Assembly (NCBI GenBank): GCA_018697195.1
Contig: JAGMWU010000039.1
Span: forward strand, 573,817 to 637,816
DNA: 64,000 nt
Direction of reading: 5' to 3'
DNA from: Certhia americana
Taxonomy: Eukaryota > Chordata > Aves > Passeriformes > Certhiidae
Position numbers and translations under genes: made by a program. Below the pieces are notes generated by a model. That model saw only the letters and a list, made by a program, of their open reading frames with translations, had not been told where the DNA came from and made no database searches. The first letter of the stretch is position 1; each line of letters starts with the position of its first letter. This document shows, in pieces, positions 25,014 to 36,806 of this stretch.

Positions 25014-28000
25014 CATGGGATAGATCCTGTAAGAAATAACAGTAGAATATGACCTAAAGAAAAATACAGTAGAGTTCTGTGGAGTTAATTGTGGCAATAG
25101 AGAAAGTGAATTAGGAACAACTGGTCATTGTTCTGCATGTGATAAGATTAGGGTTGGCCAGATAAGATTATCATCCAGCAAGTTTGAAACAAACAGGAGG
25201 AAGAATTTTGCCATGCTGACATGTGCTGGCTGTAGAATGCTGCTGATGCTCAAGTTTTCATTGTGCTCAAGAAGCGATTTGACAGATTCATGGAATACCT
25301 ACAGGTGCAGGGACATTGTACATGGCTTAGAATGGGCAGAGATACCTGGAATAGAGGAAATAGCACATAACTAATATGTTTCTCTCTGCTCTGCTGCTTT
25401 TCTCTCTTTTACTTGCATTCATTGTCAGCAAGTGCTGGAAACATGGGACCTTTGGTTCAGTACAGCCAAGATGTAAAGGTATTAAACCAACATTAAATTT
25501 CTCTCTTATCCTCACTCAGTCCAGACAATGTTCTTTGGACACAGTCAGGATGTAATCAACAGCAGTCAGGCTTCTGGGAAGGAGGAGGAGGTGGTGGTAG
25601 GAACGTCTATTACAGATCAGTTCCTAGAGGATCTGTTTCTAACATATGCGGCCAAGTGCACAGATTTGGAGGTCTAGTTAGATTTTTAGTTAAATAGATA
25701 TGGTACCAAAGATATTTATTTCTGACCTTGCCTATAGCTAGAGAAACAACATTTTACACAGACTCAGCTTAAGCATTCAGTGGTTGCACCATCTGAGCAA
25801 CAGACCTGGCTAAACACAGAAACGACAGAAGGATTTTTTGTTGTAAGTGAGGAGGCTTAATGCAGATGAAGTGGCCATATGGAGTGAAAAAACATAGCCA
25901 TTAAGAAGATGGAAAGATACTATTAGAACAAGGATTCCCAAAGTTTGTTTATGGAAAGCTGGCACAACAAGCAGGGCGTCAAGCAGCAGGACCCAAAATA
26001 ATTAACCAGTAACAGAAACCCCAAAACTTTTGGTGCCCCCATCCTACCACTCTTGAAAGCAGGACAATGAGCCACAGTTTCATGCCTTTCAGAGAAGAGA
26101 GGGGCAAAGCTAGTGAGTGACACACTCAGGTCTCCAGACTCTTGGGGTCCTCAAACACTCAGGAAGCACTTGTGTGTTGCTGATGTTGCAGCTGTCACAG
26201 CCTCAAACAATACCTGAATTCATTGAGGATGGCTGTGGCCTGGTGTCTTACCTGGAGGTATCTCAAACTGCCCTTTGGGAACTCTGCAACAGAAGAGGTG
26301 TATGGCAAAAGGCATCAGGATGAGTCTTTGTGTGGAAGCATAAGGTCCAGAAGCCAAAAAAGTGGCTGAAATTCTAGATGGGTAATATAAAACCTATGAC
26401 CCCTCAAAAAAACCTGTTGAATATAAAATAACTAGCATGAGCACTTCAGGACTTAATTCACAGTGTAGGGAAGTGACTGGTGAGAATCCTCCACCTATTG
26501 CAGGAGGTGTTATATAACACTCCTACAGCAGGTATGCTCTTATGCAGAAGATATTCGTAGCCTGATAAGAGATTTTTTCATGAATCACAGTAATCACAGT
26601 AATCTTCACAGCAGATACAGCATTGCAGATAGTTAAAGAGCTCTGATTGGTAGCTGTCGAAAGTGGTGTTTTGGACCAAAAGAGAGACAAGCTTGAATGG
26701 CACCTGAAAACTATTTATATGCACTCCAATAACTGTGTGGACAAACACAGTGGTAAATTCACAGCGTGGATAACAGTCCTCAGAGCCAGAAACTCAGAAA
26801 CAAATGAACCTTTTGGCATAAGCTCACAATATGAAATCACTTTAAATAAAAATCACAAAAAACATTAAGCCTTCTGGTCATTTATTTTGTGTTATGCTGT
26901 GGTACTATCTCTGCATCCTAGAGGTGATTAGCACAAAATACCACTAAATCTCTACCTGGTACAGAGAAAACCCTTAAAAATCCTCTTAATTATCTGTCTG
27001 TGCCAGAAAACACAGTCAAGTTTTTCTATATTTTTAATCAGTGTTGTTACTGTTTGAGTCTCCTCATGTTTATTTTTCGTGATTTAAATACAAAGATTTT
27101 GTTGAAATAACGCTCTTTGATACAAATAATTTAGAGTGAAGAATGTGTGCCAGCAAAGCTAAGTTAATTATTTTGTCTGAATGCCTGGCAGATGAAAATG
27201 ATGATAGACCTGGGACATGTCTACACTGGGCAGGAAGGTGTGGTGCAGAAATCCCCAGACGAATGCTGAACAATCTAGCTCCAGACCTTGAACCAAAACA
27301 GCCACGCTTGCATGGAGCTACTGACAGCAAGCTTCAATAAGCTCAGGAGCAGCCCTGGGAAAATGCTGCTGGATCACCAGCTTCCCAGCTGGCCACCATA
27401 CAGTGCTGTGCTGGTTGGATGGTGCTAGGATTCAAGGATTCAAGCCAACCTGAGCCTAACCTGCAGCACAGATCAAAAGAAACCAATGAAGACAAACTGT
27501 GAAAAGAAGGTACTGTTGCCCTAGTGGCAGCTGACTCTAGCTGGACATTAAGAATTGTTTGACTTGTGTGCTTCCTTAATTTTTTCCCCTCATGTTTCAT
27601 ATTTTCAGACTATGTGATGAAGAAGAACAAGGCATGGTTAAGTCACTTTAATGCCCACTACACATCCTTGGTATTTCACAATAAGAGGCACAGGAAAGCT
27701 GGTTGGACTTCATTCCTCTAATCAAATGTCAGAAATGTTGTTAAATGGAAGGTTAGTTAATCATTTCAGATTCCATGTATCTTATCACATGCATTTACAT
27801 AAAGGTAATTATTTATATGGTACACTAATTTGTTTGTATTCCCCATGGGAAAAATCCTGGTTTATAGGAAGGAAACCAGCAGTCACCTAAAAGATGCAAA
27901 AATACTCCAGTGCCACCTTGTGCTACAGCCACCACCAGGATGAGAAGATGGATATGAACCAAGTGGCTCATTTCTTCTTGGAGGAGTTGGACTGGCAAGG

Positions 28001-29284
28001 GACTGGAAAGGGGAAAAAGAAAGAGAATGATGGAGAGAGAGGGTGCATTCACAATCATGTTCAAGATGTATTCTCTAAAAAATTCTCTCTGTAAGTTCTT
28101 TGCTGCAGAGACCACAATGGAGCTGTTTTTCCCTTTTTTTTCCCTTGTTTTTTCCTTCCCTGTTTTCCGTTTTTGATGGAAGGCCTAATTCTCCTAAATT
28201 ACATTACAAACTGACCTGTCCAACTGGAGAAGAAACAATGGAGCTTTTTTTCAGGCTATTAGCAGGTAATTAAAAAGTAATTAAAAAAACCCTCCAAAAC
28301 CCCAAAACAGACCACACATGAACCTCCTACTGCTCATGCTGCAGAAGTATCTGGGTCCCCACCAGGCAGGCAGGCCAGGTCGGCAGCTGCCGTGGCAGAG
28401 CAAACCTGCTGAGGGTGTGATTGCTCACAACAGAGATCTCACTCCAATGGAATCGCATCATGCTCCCATGGGTGTGGTGAGGAGGATTTTACAGCTTGAC
28501 AAATATTTGAACTATCGTTATGAGCAGTTATTTATACAATTCTATAACATTATACAGTTATATAATACAGTCTGCAAGGCACCACTAGTGATTTGTTCAC
28601 CAGTGTTTTGGGTAGGGTATAAAATGATATCATGGGCTCTGGCCACACCTTTGAAGGGATGTGGAACCTGCTGAACCTCTGCTGAAGAGCCATGGGTAGG
28701 TGCAACCAGTATATCTAGGAAGCATCAAGGAATATGATTAATCTTATCAATTTAGGCATCTGAAGCTGCTTAGTCATCCATCTGTTTGGCAGGAATTTAT
28801 CTCTGTGATTTCTCTCGCTTCCATAGTCACCATGGGCCCAAGGCTAGATGTCTAAATAAATATCAAATTACATCTGAAGCAGGGCAGCACCCCAACATTC
28901 AAACATGCAGAGAAACCTAAGTGCCTTTCTCCCACTTGTGTCAAACAGCCAAGGCCTCTTAATCACTGCTTCAACAGCCAAGTCCTAAGGCAATCCACCT
29001 CCTGTTTCTGAGCCTCCAGATTCCTCGTTTGCAATCCATTCATAATTACCCAGCCTGAGCTGATCCCAGCTGGGCAACTCTGGGATGGGGCTCTGAGGTG
29101 TCCCTCTGGGATGTGGCAGTGAGCAGCTGCAGAGGTGGTTGGCTGTACCATTGTCTTTCCCTTTCTTCTTGTCTAGACCACGTGAATCTTGCATTTCAGA
29201 GAGGAGCTGAGGTTTGCTGGTGTCTACCTGCAGTGTGGGAGGTAATGAAAAGGGCCCCATGACCAAATTAATGCCATGGCTGAG
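25013..29284. other. Unique sequence, no gene supported
   Basis: No mobile element or exon is recognised. Minor features are a (GGA)/(GGT) patch near 25576-25601, a doubled ACAGTAATC at about 26587-26604 and a pyrimidine-rich stretch at 28120-28170. Short open frames have no domain content. Confidence 0.5.
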
Positions 29285-29308
29285 ACACCTGAGCAGATGC
29301 TCAGGTGT
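29285..29308. repeat. Near-palindrome, exact 11-base arms with 2-base spacer
   Basis: ACACCTGAGCA (29285-29295) and TGCTCAGGTGT (29298-29308) are exact reverse complements separated by GA. Each arm contains the E-box CACCTG/CAGGTG (CANNTG). It could bind a dimeric bHLH or zinc-finger protein or form a cruciform; this is inference from the motif only. Confidence 0.85.
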
Positions 29309-31289
29309 TTGACTGGGTTTCAGCTGTATTTTCATGATATGCAGTGGGTATGTGGGAGGCAGGAACGGAAGGCAGCTCACACAGCAGAATGGAAACCCAA
29401 TTGCTTTTGCTCCTGATTACCTCTTTTCAACAGAGGAGCAAATCCCAACGTGCCTCTGCCACTCAAACTCCTTAGACCAGTCCTGCCACACTGCTGGAAA
29501 GCTGGTTCAGATCCTAGGGATGCCTCCTCCTTCCTAATGGCTCTGCCGGGCACGTGACAGTGACAGCCTGGAGGAAACTCTACCAGCCTGGAGGAGCAGT
29601 CACAAGGAGTGGGTGGGAAACTGGCCCTGGAGGAATTGTCAGTTCTGAAGAGTTTCTGGCTCCTGTAAAGAGATGAAAAACAGCTGGGCGGGAAGGATGG
29701 GTCCAGAGTCCTCCCGGCTCTGGCAGCACAGAGCAGGAATGGCAGGCCATTCCTTCATGCAGGTCATTCCTACATGTAGGCCCTCACCATGGAAAGTTCT
29801 CAGTGTGACTGGACATCCCTGCTGGGAACAGGCTGGCATTAGCAAGAGATGGCCAAAGACCGAGGGCAGGGGCAGAGCTCAGCCATGCCTGCCCAGTCAC
29901 TGACATGTCTGGGAAAGGGTGTAAACACAGAGACCTGTGATTCTGTGATCTCTCCTCCAAGATCTTATCCTCGACAAGCAGTTGTCATAAGAGGTGTAAG
30001 CATGTCTGACTACACCACCAAATAATATTAGGAACTTCTGTTATGACAAATATCCAAGGGCACTAAGATAGAAATGCAACTCGGCTGCTCAAGAGCATCC
30101 CAAACAGCCTCACAACTTGCTCAAAAATCAAGCAAGGGTGCTGGCTCCTGTGCTGGGAGGGTGGCTTAGAATACAGCTTATGTGGGGAAGCCCAGGTAAT
30201 GTTAGCATCCACATGTTTCTGCTTCCAGCCTCTCCTCCCTGGTGCAGATCCAGGCTATCAGCTAACTGGTGACAGATGTGTACAATCTCAGCAGGCAGAG
30301 GTTAGACAAGGCTGTAATGTACTGCCCTTAATGAGGTACTTTGATCCTACTCCTCCCTTTTTTTTATTTGTTTTACAGCGCTTTCCCTCACTTTCATCCC
30401 TAGCAGACAGCCTCGAACCGCAGAGACCCTCCCTTCACAAATAAGTTTACAAGGAAGGAACTTGTGAGGTGAGGCTGCGTTTCAGGGTACTTAAACCTGT
30501 GTAAGAAAATATCTTTGAAAAATTATCTATAACAATTCATAGGATTCCTGGGAAGCTATTGGGGCATGAAAGTGCTGTGAATAGTATTAAAAAAATCCAG
30601 CTAACTAAGGAAAACAACGTGGGTTTTTTCCCCCCCGGTCTTTCTAGTTAACTGAAATATATAATCATAATTTACATAGTCAACACTTTCCAGTTTCAGT
30701 GGTAGATTGACCATGCACTAAAGACTGAATACAGCCTTCTACCTTCCCTATTTATCACTGAAGGTATTGATCTTCAATACCAATATCAAGAAGAAGTTGG
30801 CTATCCTTTAGAAATTTCCATTAAAATGAATCTCTGTCGTGGGAGCCATAGAAAAATCTCTGATACTGGATATTTATGTATTGTAATATCCCTTTTCTAC
30901 ACATACATCTACATGTACTTATTTACACCCTTATGCTAAATAGATAGTTTTAAGAGCAGGACTAAGACATCTTCTTGGATATCAGCAAGTCTCCAATAGG
31001 AGCATTTGCACTTACCATATTGCTGGAACAGATTCTATATCTTCAGAAATTGTTAAAAAAAAAAAAGAGAAGGAAAATCTAAATAATTAATTAAATAAAA
31101 GCCAGATCTTGTGAAAAAGACCTCATCAGCTACTTAACAACTCTAGCAGATGCAAAGGCATTGGGCAGTTGCCTATAGCAATTTCATACACGTAGAAGTT
31201 TGGGAAAATGGAAATGAGACAAAAATGCTAACTTATCGACTTACCAAGATGGGGGGAGGGGGGACTGTGACTCTGAGTATCACTTCTCT

Positions 31290-31650
31290 TCCCAGACGTC
31301 TCAAAATCACGGCTATGTAAAAGATGCAGTTTCGTGCCCATGTGCCTTCCTCTAAACATTGGTGAGGCATCCAGGTGTCTGACACCAGCCCCGATAAACG
31401 CCCACCGAGCTGTCAGCATCGGGGCACACGTGCATGCCTCTTACATGACTCGGGGTTTGTTTTTCAGTCATACCTAACTGAGCAGCCACATGAGAGCCGT
31501 GGCCCGTGAGTCACTGTCAGACATCAGATATCACATGTGGGAGAATCGCAAAGTATGACAGATACTGTTACCATTATGTAAACTTCCTGTCATCATCGCT
31601 CTTGGATGTTCATATTCATGAGTTACCCTCTGCATGCCTCGAGCTGGAGC
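31290..31650. promoter_or_regulatory. CpG-retaining block, possible regulatory element
   Basis: About 14 CpG occur in about 345 bases (hand count) in otherwise CpG-poor flanks. The block includes an E-box CACGTG (31427-31432) and a consensus AP-1 site TGAGTCA (31507-31513). It contains no recognised repeat. Retained CpG and clustered motifs are compatible with a conserved non-coding element, but conservation itself cannot be seen from one sequence. Confidence 0.25.
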
Positions 31651-34600
31651 TTTGCTTTCTATGTAGGCACAGGCAAACCCAGTTGTTGCTGACTGTGAGA
31701 TGGAGCCTGTTTTTTTCTCTTGTTTAGACTCCTGGTTCAGTTTCTTACCAAGCCAGCAACACACCACACACTATGTGTACATTTAGCTTCTGATGCTAGG
31801 ATTGTCAAAAGTCTCAATTACTAACTCGCACCTGCTAATAGGGAGACTATATATGCAGACCACGTATTCAAACTTAAAATCAATTTGACACGTAAATAGT
31901 TGAAGGGAGGGGCTGTCCTAAGTTTCCTGGTATTTTTCTGACTTTATCATTTGTGTAAGTTCCATCCCCCCGCCCCCACCTGAATGAACAGATCTTTAAT
32001 GCCCCTTGGCACTATTATTGTCTCACATTAATAATGAGAGCATCTGTGTGTCTTGACTCAGAAGACAATCTGTAACTCATACAGCCTGGTAAACAAAAAC
32101 AAGAAATAAAAGTAAGAAACGTGTGTTTATCTGAAAGGCTGTGTTTTATAAGCAGCACTTACAAAGAACCTGAAATGATAAATTGAGGCAGCTGATGGTT
32201 GAACTGGGCCATGTGCTGAAGGTACCCTGGATGGGAAAAATAGTCCTGGGTGTCCATCCACCATTAGCTGTTATATACTCAGTCTCTGGACAGCCATGTA
32301 TTACACACCAACTTCAACATTCAGAGGAGGTAACTTGGAGCGAGTTTTATAACCTGGCAGCTGATGGTTTTGCTGTGTTTTAAAAGGTTTTTGTGTTCCT
32401 CAAAATTAAAGCAAAAGGTGTTATCCGATGCCTCAAAATGGCACAGAGAATGGCAAAAGCACCTTTGTTCCCTCAGACTGTCTGAATAATGTGTTAATCC
32501 TTACCTTGAGAGATCACCTCTAGAAAACAGAGGAGAGTTCCAACCTTTCTGTCAGTGTGAGCCAGTTTTTCTGCTGTTGCAGCCAAAAGAAGGTGCCAAG
32601 TGACGGCAAAGTAGGTGTAGTTTTGTAATGAATAGGTTTGAGCAAACCTTGGCTTTGTGCATCTCCCCAGAGCCTGGGAGATGGAAAAAGGGCAGAGTTG
32701 TTTAAGTGAAGTGCAGGGAAAAAGCTCATGGAAATGAAGTATTATTTTTATTGTTGAGCACCTGCTAAATAATGGTGTCCCCACTCAGCTCTACATGAGC
32801 TGATGGTGCAGAAGGTGACAATGTGTGGTCTCAGCTCTGTGTCAGCAGCTATTTTGAAGCAGGCAAGGCAGAATTGTCTTGGAAAGCCCAGCAGGGGCAG
32901 GAAACTGAGGTCTGCAAGGCTGAGGAGGGTAAACTCTGCCCAGCAGGGATGGAAGTGGGTTAGGGAGCTGGGTGGGTGGGTAGGTATCACCTTTGCCATT
33001 CTTCTACACCCAGGAACTCAACAGGCAGCTCACACTACTCTCATGAAAAATGGAAACCTGTAGTCCTGAAGTGTTCTCTCAGTTTTATTCAGAAGTTCAT
33101 TTCCCTAGGAGGTGGTTGGAGGAGGATGGCCTTTTTTTTACATCTGAATGTTTTGCAACAGAAAAAAATCTTTTTAAATGTTTCAGTCCCATTTAAATAT
33201 AAGTGTTAAAAGAGTCTGCTGTTAATTATCCATCCAGGATGATGGCATCTGTTATTTCTTTTTAAATGCTCCATTTACTTTAACTTTATAATGAAGTGCA
33301 GTAAATCTATTTGCAGTGGTTGTTAACTCTTTGAATTAGTTTCAATTTTTTTTAATATAGAGGGTGTTCTTAGACTTTTGCCACGCATTGTCCTCTTGAG
33401 GGGCTGAAGAGAAAGCTAACATATAGTTTTGAGGGAAGTTTAATTCTGATCTGTTATGAAACCTCTCCTGATACTTCACAAAAAAATAAGAACTTTAGAA
33501 ATTTTGAAGGAAACAAACTATGTCATTTCTCTCAACATTTTTTTTTTTTTTGAATTGCCAACATTTCATACAGATTTGCACTCCCAAATCTTTCTGCTGG
33601 AAGCTATTTACATCAGAAAGGAAGAATTGTGAAGCTGGGGGCTGAAAAACAGAATTTACACTTTTTTTCCACAGCATTTCACATATATTTTATGTTCCTT
33701 TTTTTTTTTTTTTTCCTCAGGTCTTTGTAACACACTGTGTTCCAGATCTCAAGCTGGATAGATTAAGTGGCATGTACTCTATTTGACATGTCAAATTTCT
33801 GTTACTGCTGCCTGCAATACATGGGAGCAAATGTCACTTGTTTTTTCTGAACATATGCAACAAATTTTAACCTAGAAGTCAGCTCATGAGTGTCTGGGTT
33901 TTTTTTTTTCCTCTCTCTCTTTTTTTCTTCCTCTTATAATGCCAAAAGGCTTTAGAACCTATCTAAAAGCAGCTGACATCAGCTCTGTGGTTCCTCACCC
34001 AGAACAGCGTAAGGGGGGAACTCCAGTAAAATGAGAATTTTCCCCTCGAGCATGATTCTCCTAGGATCTGTGGCCCTGGAGAGCAAAGAATCCTGGAGGA
34101 CTCAGTATTTTCTCGGTTTTGTTTGAGGCAGACAGACAAAAATAGAAAACATTATCTTTTTCCCTGCGAGTGTGTGTTAGGTCTCAGCTCTGCAAACCAG
34201 ACAAGACCTGGTGGGAGCAGCAGGACCCTCACCTGCAGCCCTTCCTGCAAGTGCCCTGCTCCCACTGATGTGTGGCCATGCAGCAAGCAGTGGGGCTGAG
34301 AAGGGGCCTTAATCTGCCCTGAGTGCCCTGCTGGAGACAGTCCAAGGCTGTGCCAAAGCTTGTGCTGGTACCAGTTTAGGATGGATGAGCCCTGGGTAAA
34401 TATATGCCTTGGACACTTCTCTCAACCTAACTTTTTTTGGTCCCTTCTTGCAAGAGCTTATGCTGCATTTTCATTTAGCAGGATTGCTCAAAAAAAATAT
34501 CCTGGAGATGCGATTTCTACTGCAAAATCTTTTGCATTCCATTTAAAATTGCTACCGAAATTTATTTCCATCTCAAAGCCTGTTGTTTTATGCAATCTAC

Positions 34601-35613
34601 AATTAGTCAAGGAAATGGGTTATCCTTTCTGATTCCACACTGGTTTAAACACCTTTCTCATGCGTTTGGAAAAGGATATTATATAAAATATTAGTCTACT
34701 ATAAAGGGCAACAGTGCAGCATTACTTGTGGCCATGACATACTGAGAACATTGCTATGATGGTCTCTTAGAATTTCAAAATATACAAAAGTGAAAAGTTA
34801 TTCTATACAGAGAGAGAAGAAACTCCAAACAATATTTAAGTGATTTTTTTTCTTGTGAAAATATTTAAATTGACAGTAAACAATTAGATGAAATATGAAA
34901 CCCAACTGACATCTCTTGCAAAATGTGGCATTTTTGTAGTACTGTGTAAATTTGCCAAAATAGAGAAAATCAGTCCACACCAAAGATAATTTTTGTAAAT
35001 CAAAAGCAATACTCACGTGCAGTTTCAAAAATCTTTGGAGGCTGCTTATTCACTATGAAAAAGTCTTCTCTCTGGAAAAACTTAATAGACGTGGAGAGAC
35101 TTGTGAATGCCTTCTCTCCTCAAAAAGTAAACAGAACTCGTATTTATTTCAACTGGATGACCACTTCCTCTGAAATTTCTTCCAGGGCTGTGAAGCCCTA
35201 TGAGAGGTTCTCCCAGTTTTGCTGCTTAGCTTCCAGATCTGCCAGAGGACAGAGACTTCATTTTTCCCCTTCATTACCAGTTTCTTCCTCCCCAAACGCC
35301 TGTTACCCAAAAACTGCAAAGCTGTGGAGATTATTTATTCAAATATTAGAGCTAAACCTACTCAAAGTGGAATTAACTGCTGTGAATGTCCCTGATTAGC
35401 AGCCTGGTGTCTCTGTGAGGACAGGAAAATCTCAAATAATTAAAAAAAAAAACCCAAATACACTTTATTTTTACAACTCTCTCTCTCTTAACTTAAAGTA
35501 ATAGAATTTTTCTTTATCTTTTGGCATTTTGAACTATCCTTTATAATTTTCCCTTTTTAATCTTCTAGCCCTCTTCCACCCCTCCCTAGACCAAAAAAAG
35601 GAATCCTCCCTTC

Positions 35614-35639
35614 AAAAAAAAAAAAAAAAAAAAAAAAAA
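35614..35639 (+). repeat. Run of 26 A
   Basis: An uninterrupted run of 26 A follows a pyrimidine-rich segment. It may be a poly-A tail of a retroposed sequence, but no AATAAA signal or recognisable body lies just upstream. Confidence 0.9.
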
Positions 35640-36624
35640 GAAAATGAAGCACATTCTTTAGCAGATATGAAAATTGCATTGCACATAATTTGAACCATGG
35701 TTTTATTCTGAGGAACTCTTGCCTCTCCAGACCCCTTGTGAACTGCCTGCCTTGTGCTCCTGCTACCCTTGGCTTTCTGCCCAAAATTAAAGTACAGTTT
35801 AGGAACTTTTTAACGTTTAATGTGTTTCCCATCTGGTGGACCATGTTCTGGTGTCACAGGAGATGGACTTAACGATCTGAAGTTAGGTGGCCATTTCTCA
35901 CTACATAAGGGCATTATAAGGCAGTCTGATAATATACTGAGGGATTATTAGCTCTTTTATTTGTTGGGGTGGTTTTTTTTTTTTTTTCTGGTTTAGGTTT
36001 TTTGGTTTTTTTGTTTCAGGATCTTGTAAGATCGCTCCCACTAAACGTTGCAACCCACATTTGGATTATTTTTCTTAACAATCATTATTTTATATTTAAC
36101 CATACTGAAGTATATTTTTAGCCCATGTCATTCATCAGTGAGAGGATCTGTGTCCCTTTAGACCCATTTCATTTTTTTCCCTGCCATTTGCCATATTCAG
36201 CTAACTGGCATCACCATGTTGTTACTTATCCTTTTGGGAATTATTATGCTACTGCAAAAGTTTTGCTGATGAACTGTGGAATAAATTTTCTTGACCATTA
36301 ATTAATACCAAGAATTACATTTTATGGGCAGTTCAGGATGAAATAGGATTTCATCTTCCTACAAGACACATCAAGGATATATGGATTTTAGAAATTAGAG
36401 ACAGGCATGCATGCGCTCCGCATAAAAAATATATTCCCAGGAACCAATTTCCTGGTGGCAAATTATTGGCTGAATATATCAGTACAGATGGCTGTCTAAA
36501 ATGCAATAATGCTAGGCATGTGTCACCATGATGTGGGAACTCATTCAGAAATGGAATACTGCAGCATTGGAATAAATAGATATGTAGCTGAAATTACAGA
36601 TTGTGGAATACAGGATGGGCGCAG

Positions 36625-36645
36625 GCTGCTGCTGCTGCTGCTGCT
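36625..36645. repeat. (GCT)7 trinucleotide repeat
   Basis: Seven perfect GCT units lie within a 61-codon plus-strand frame, where they would encode leucine. Context gives no reason to believe the frame is coding. The tract is a short CTG/CAG-class microsatellite. Confidence 0.95.
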
Positions 36646-36761
36646 TGGTGCTGAGGCTCTAAGTTCCCTTCCTAGGAGGCAGAGATCTCCATAGGCATTT
36701 TGTCATGTTCTTGGTGCAGCATCAACTCTGAATTGTCTATTACAGAATGGAGAAGAATGAA

Positions 36762-36806
36762 TTAAAAAAAAAAAAAATTTAAAAAATTAAAAAAAAAAAA
36801 AAAAAG
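36762..36806. repeat. A-rich tract, A runs split by TTT and TT
   Basis: Three A runs are interrupted by short T stretches. This is simple low-complexity DNA, possibly a decayed retroposon tail. Confidence 0.85.

Larger units (their letters stand above)
29309..36624. other. Unique sequence with homopolymer tracts, no gene supported
   Basis: T or A tracts occur at 33538-33551, 33699-33714, 33898-33911 and about 35974-35988. A direct repeat of CAGCCTGGAGGA (29564 and 29584) is present. A block at about 31290-31650 keeps unusually many CpG and is listed separately. Polypyrimidine-AG motifs resembling 3' splice sites occur at 30351-30379 and 33697-33720, but no matching exon could be framed. Confidence 0.5.

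Noticed and set aside
24694..25097. Open frames of 93-123 codons across the microsatellite and N gap
   Set aside because: They are translations of GAAAGA repeats, undetermined bases and poly-A, so they have no coding meaning.
29930..29953. TGTGATTCTGTGATC resembling a CR1 terminus
   Set aside because: No CR1 body sequence precedes or follows it on either strand, so the short match is likely chance.
30774..30792. Hairpin GGTATTGA-TCT-TCAATACC region
   Set aside because: An 8-base stem with 3-base loop is expected about once in this much sequence by chance.
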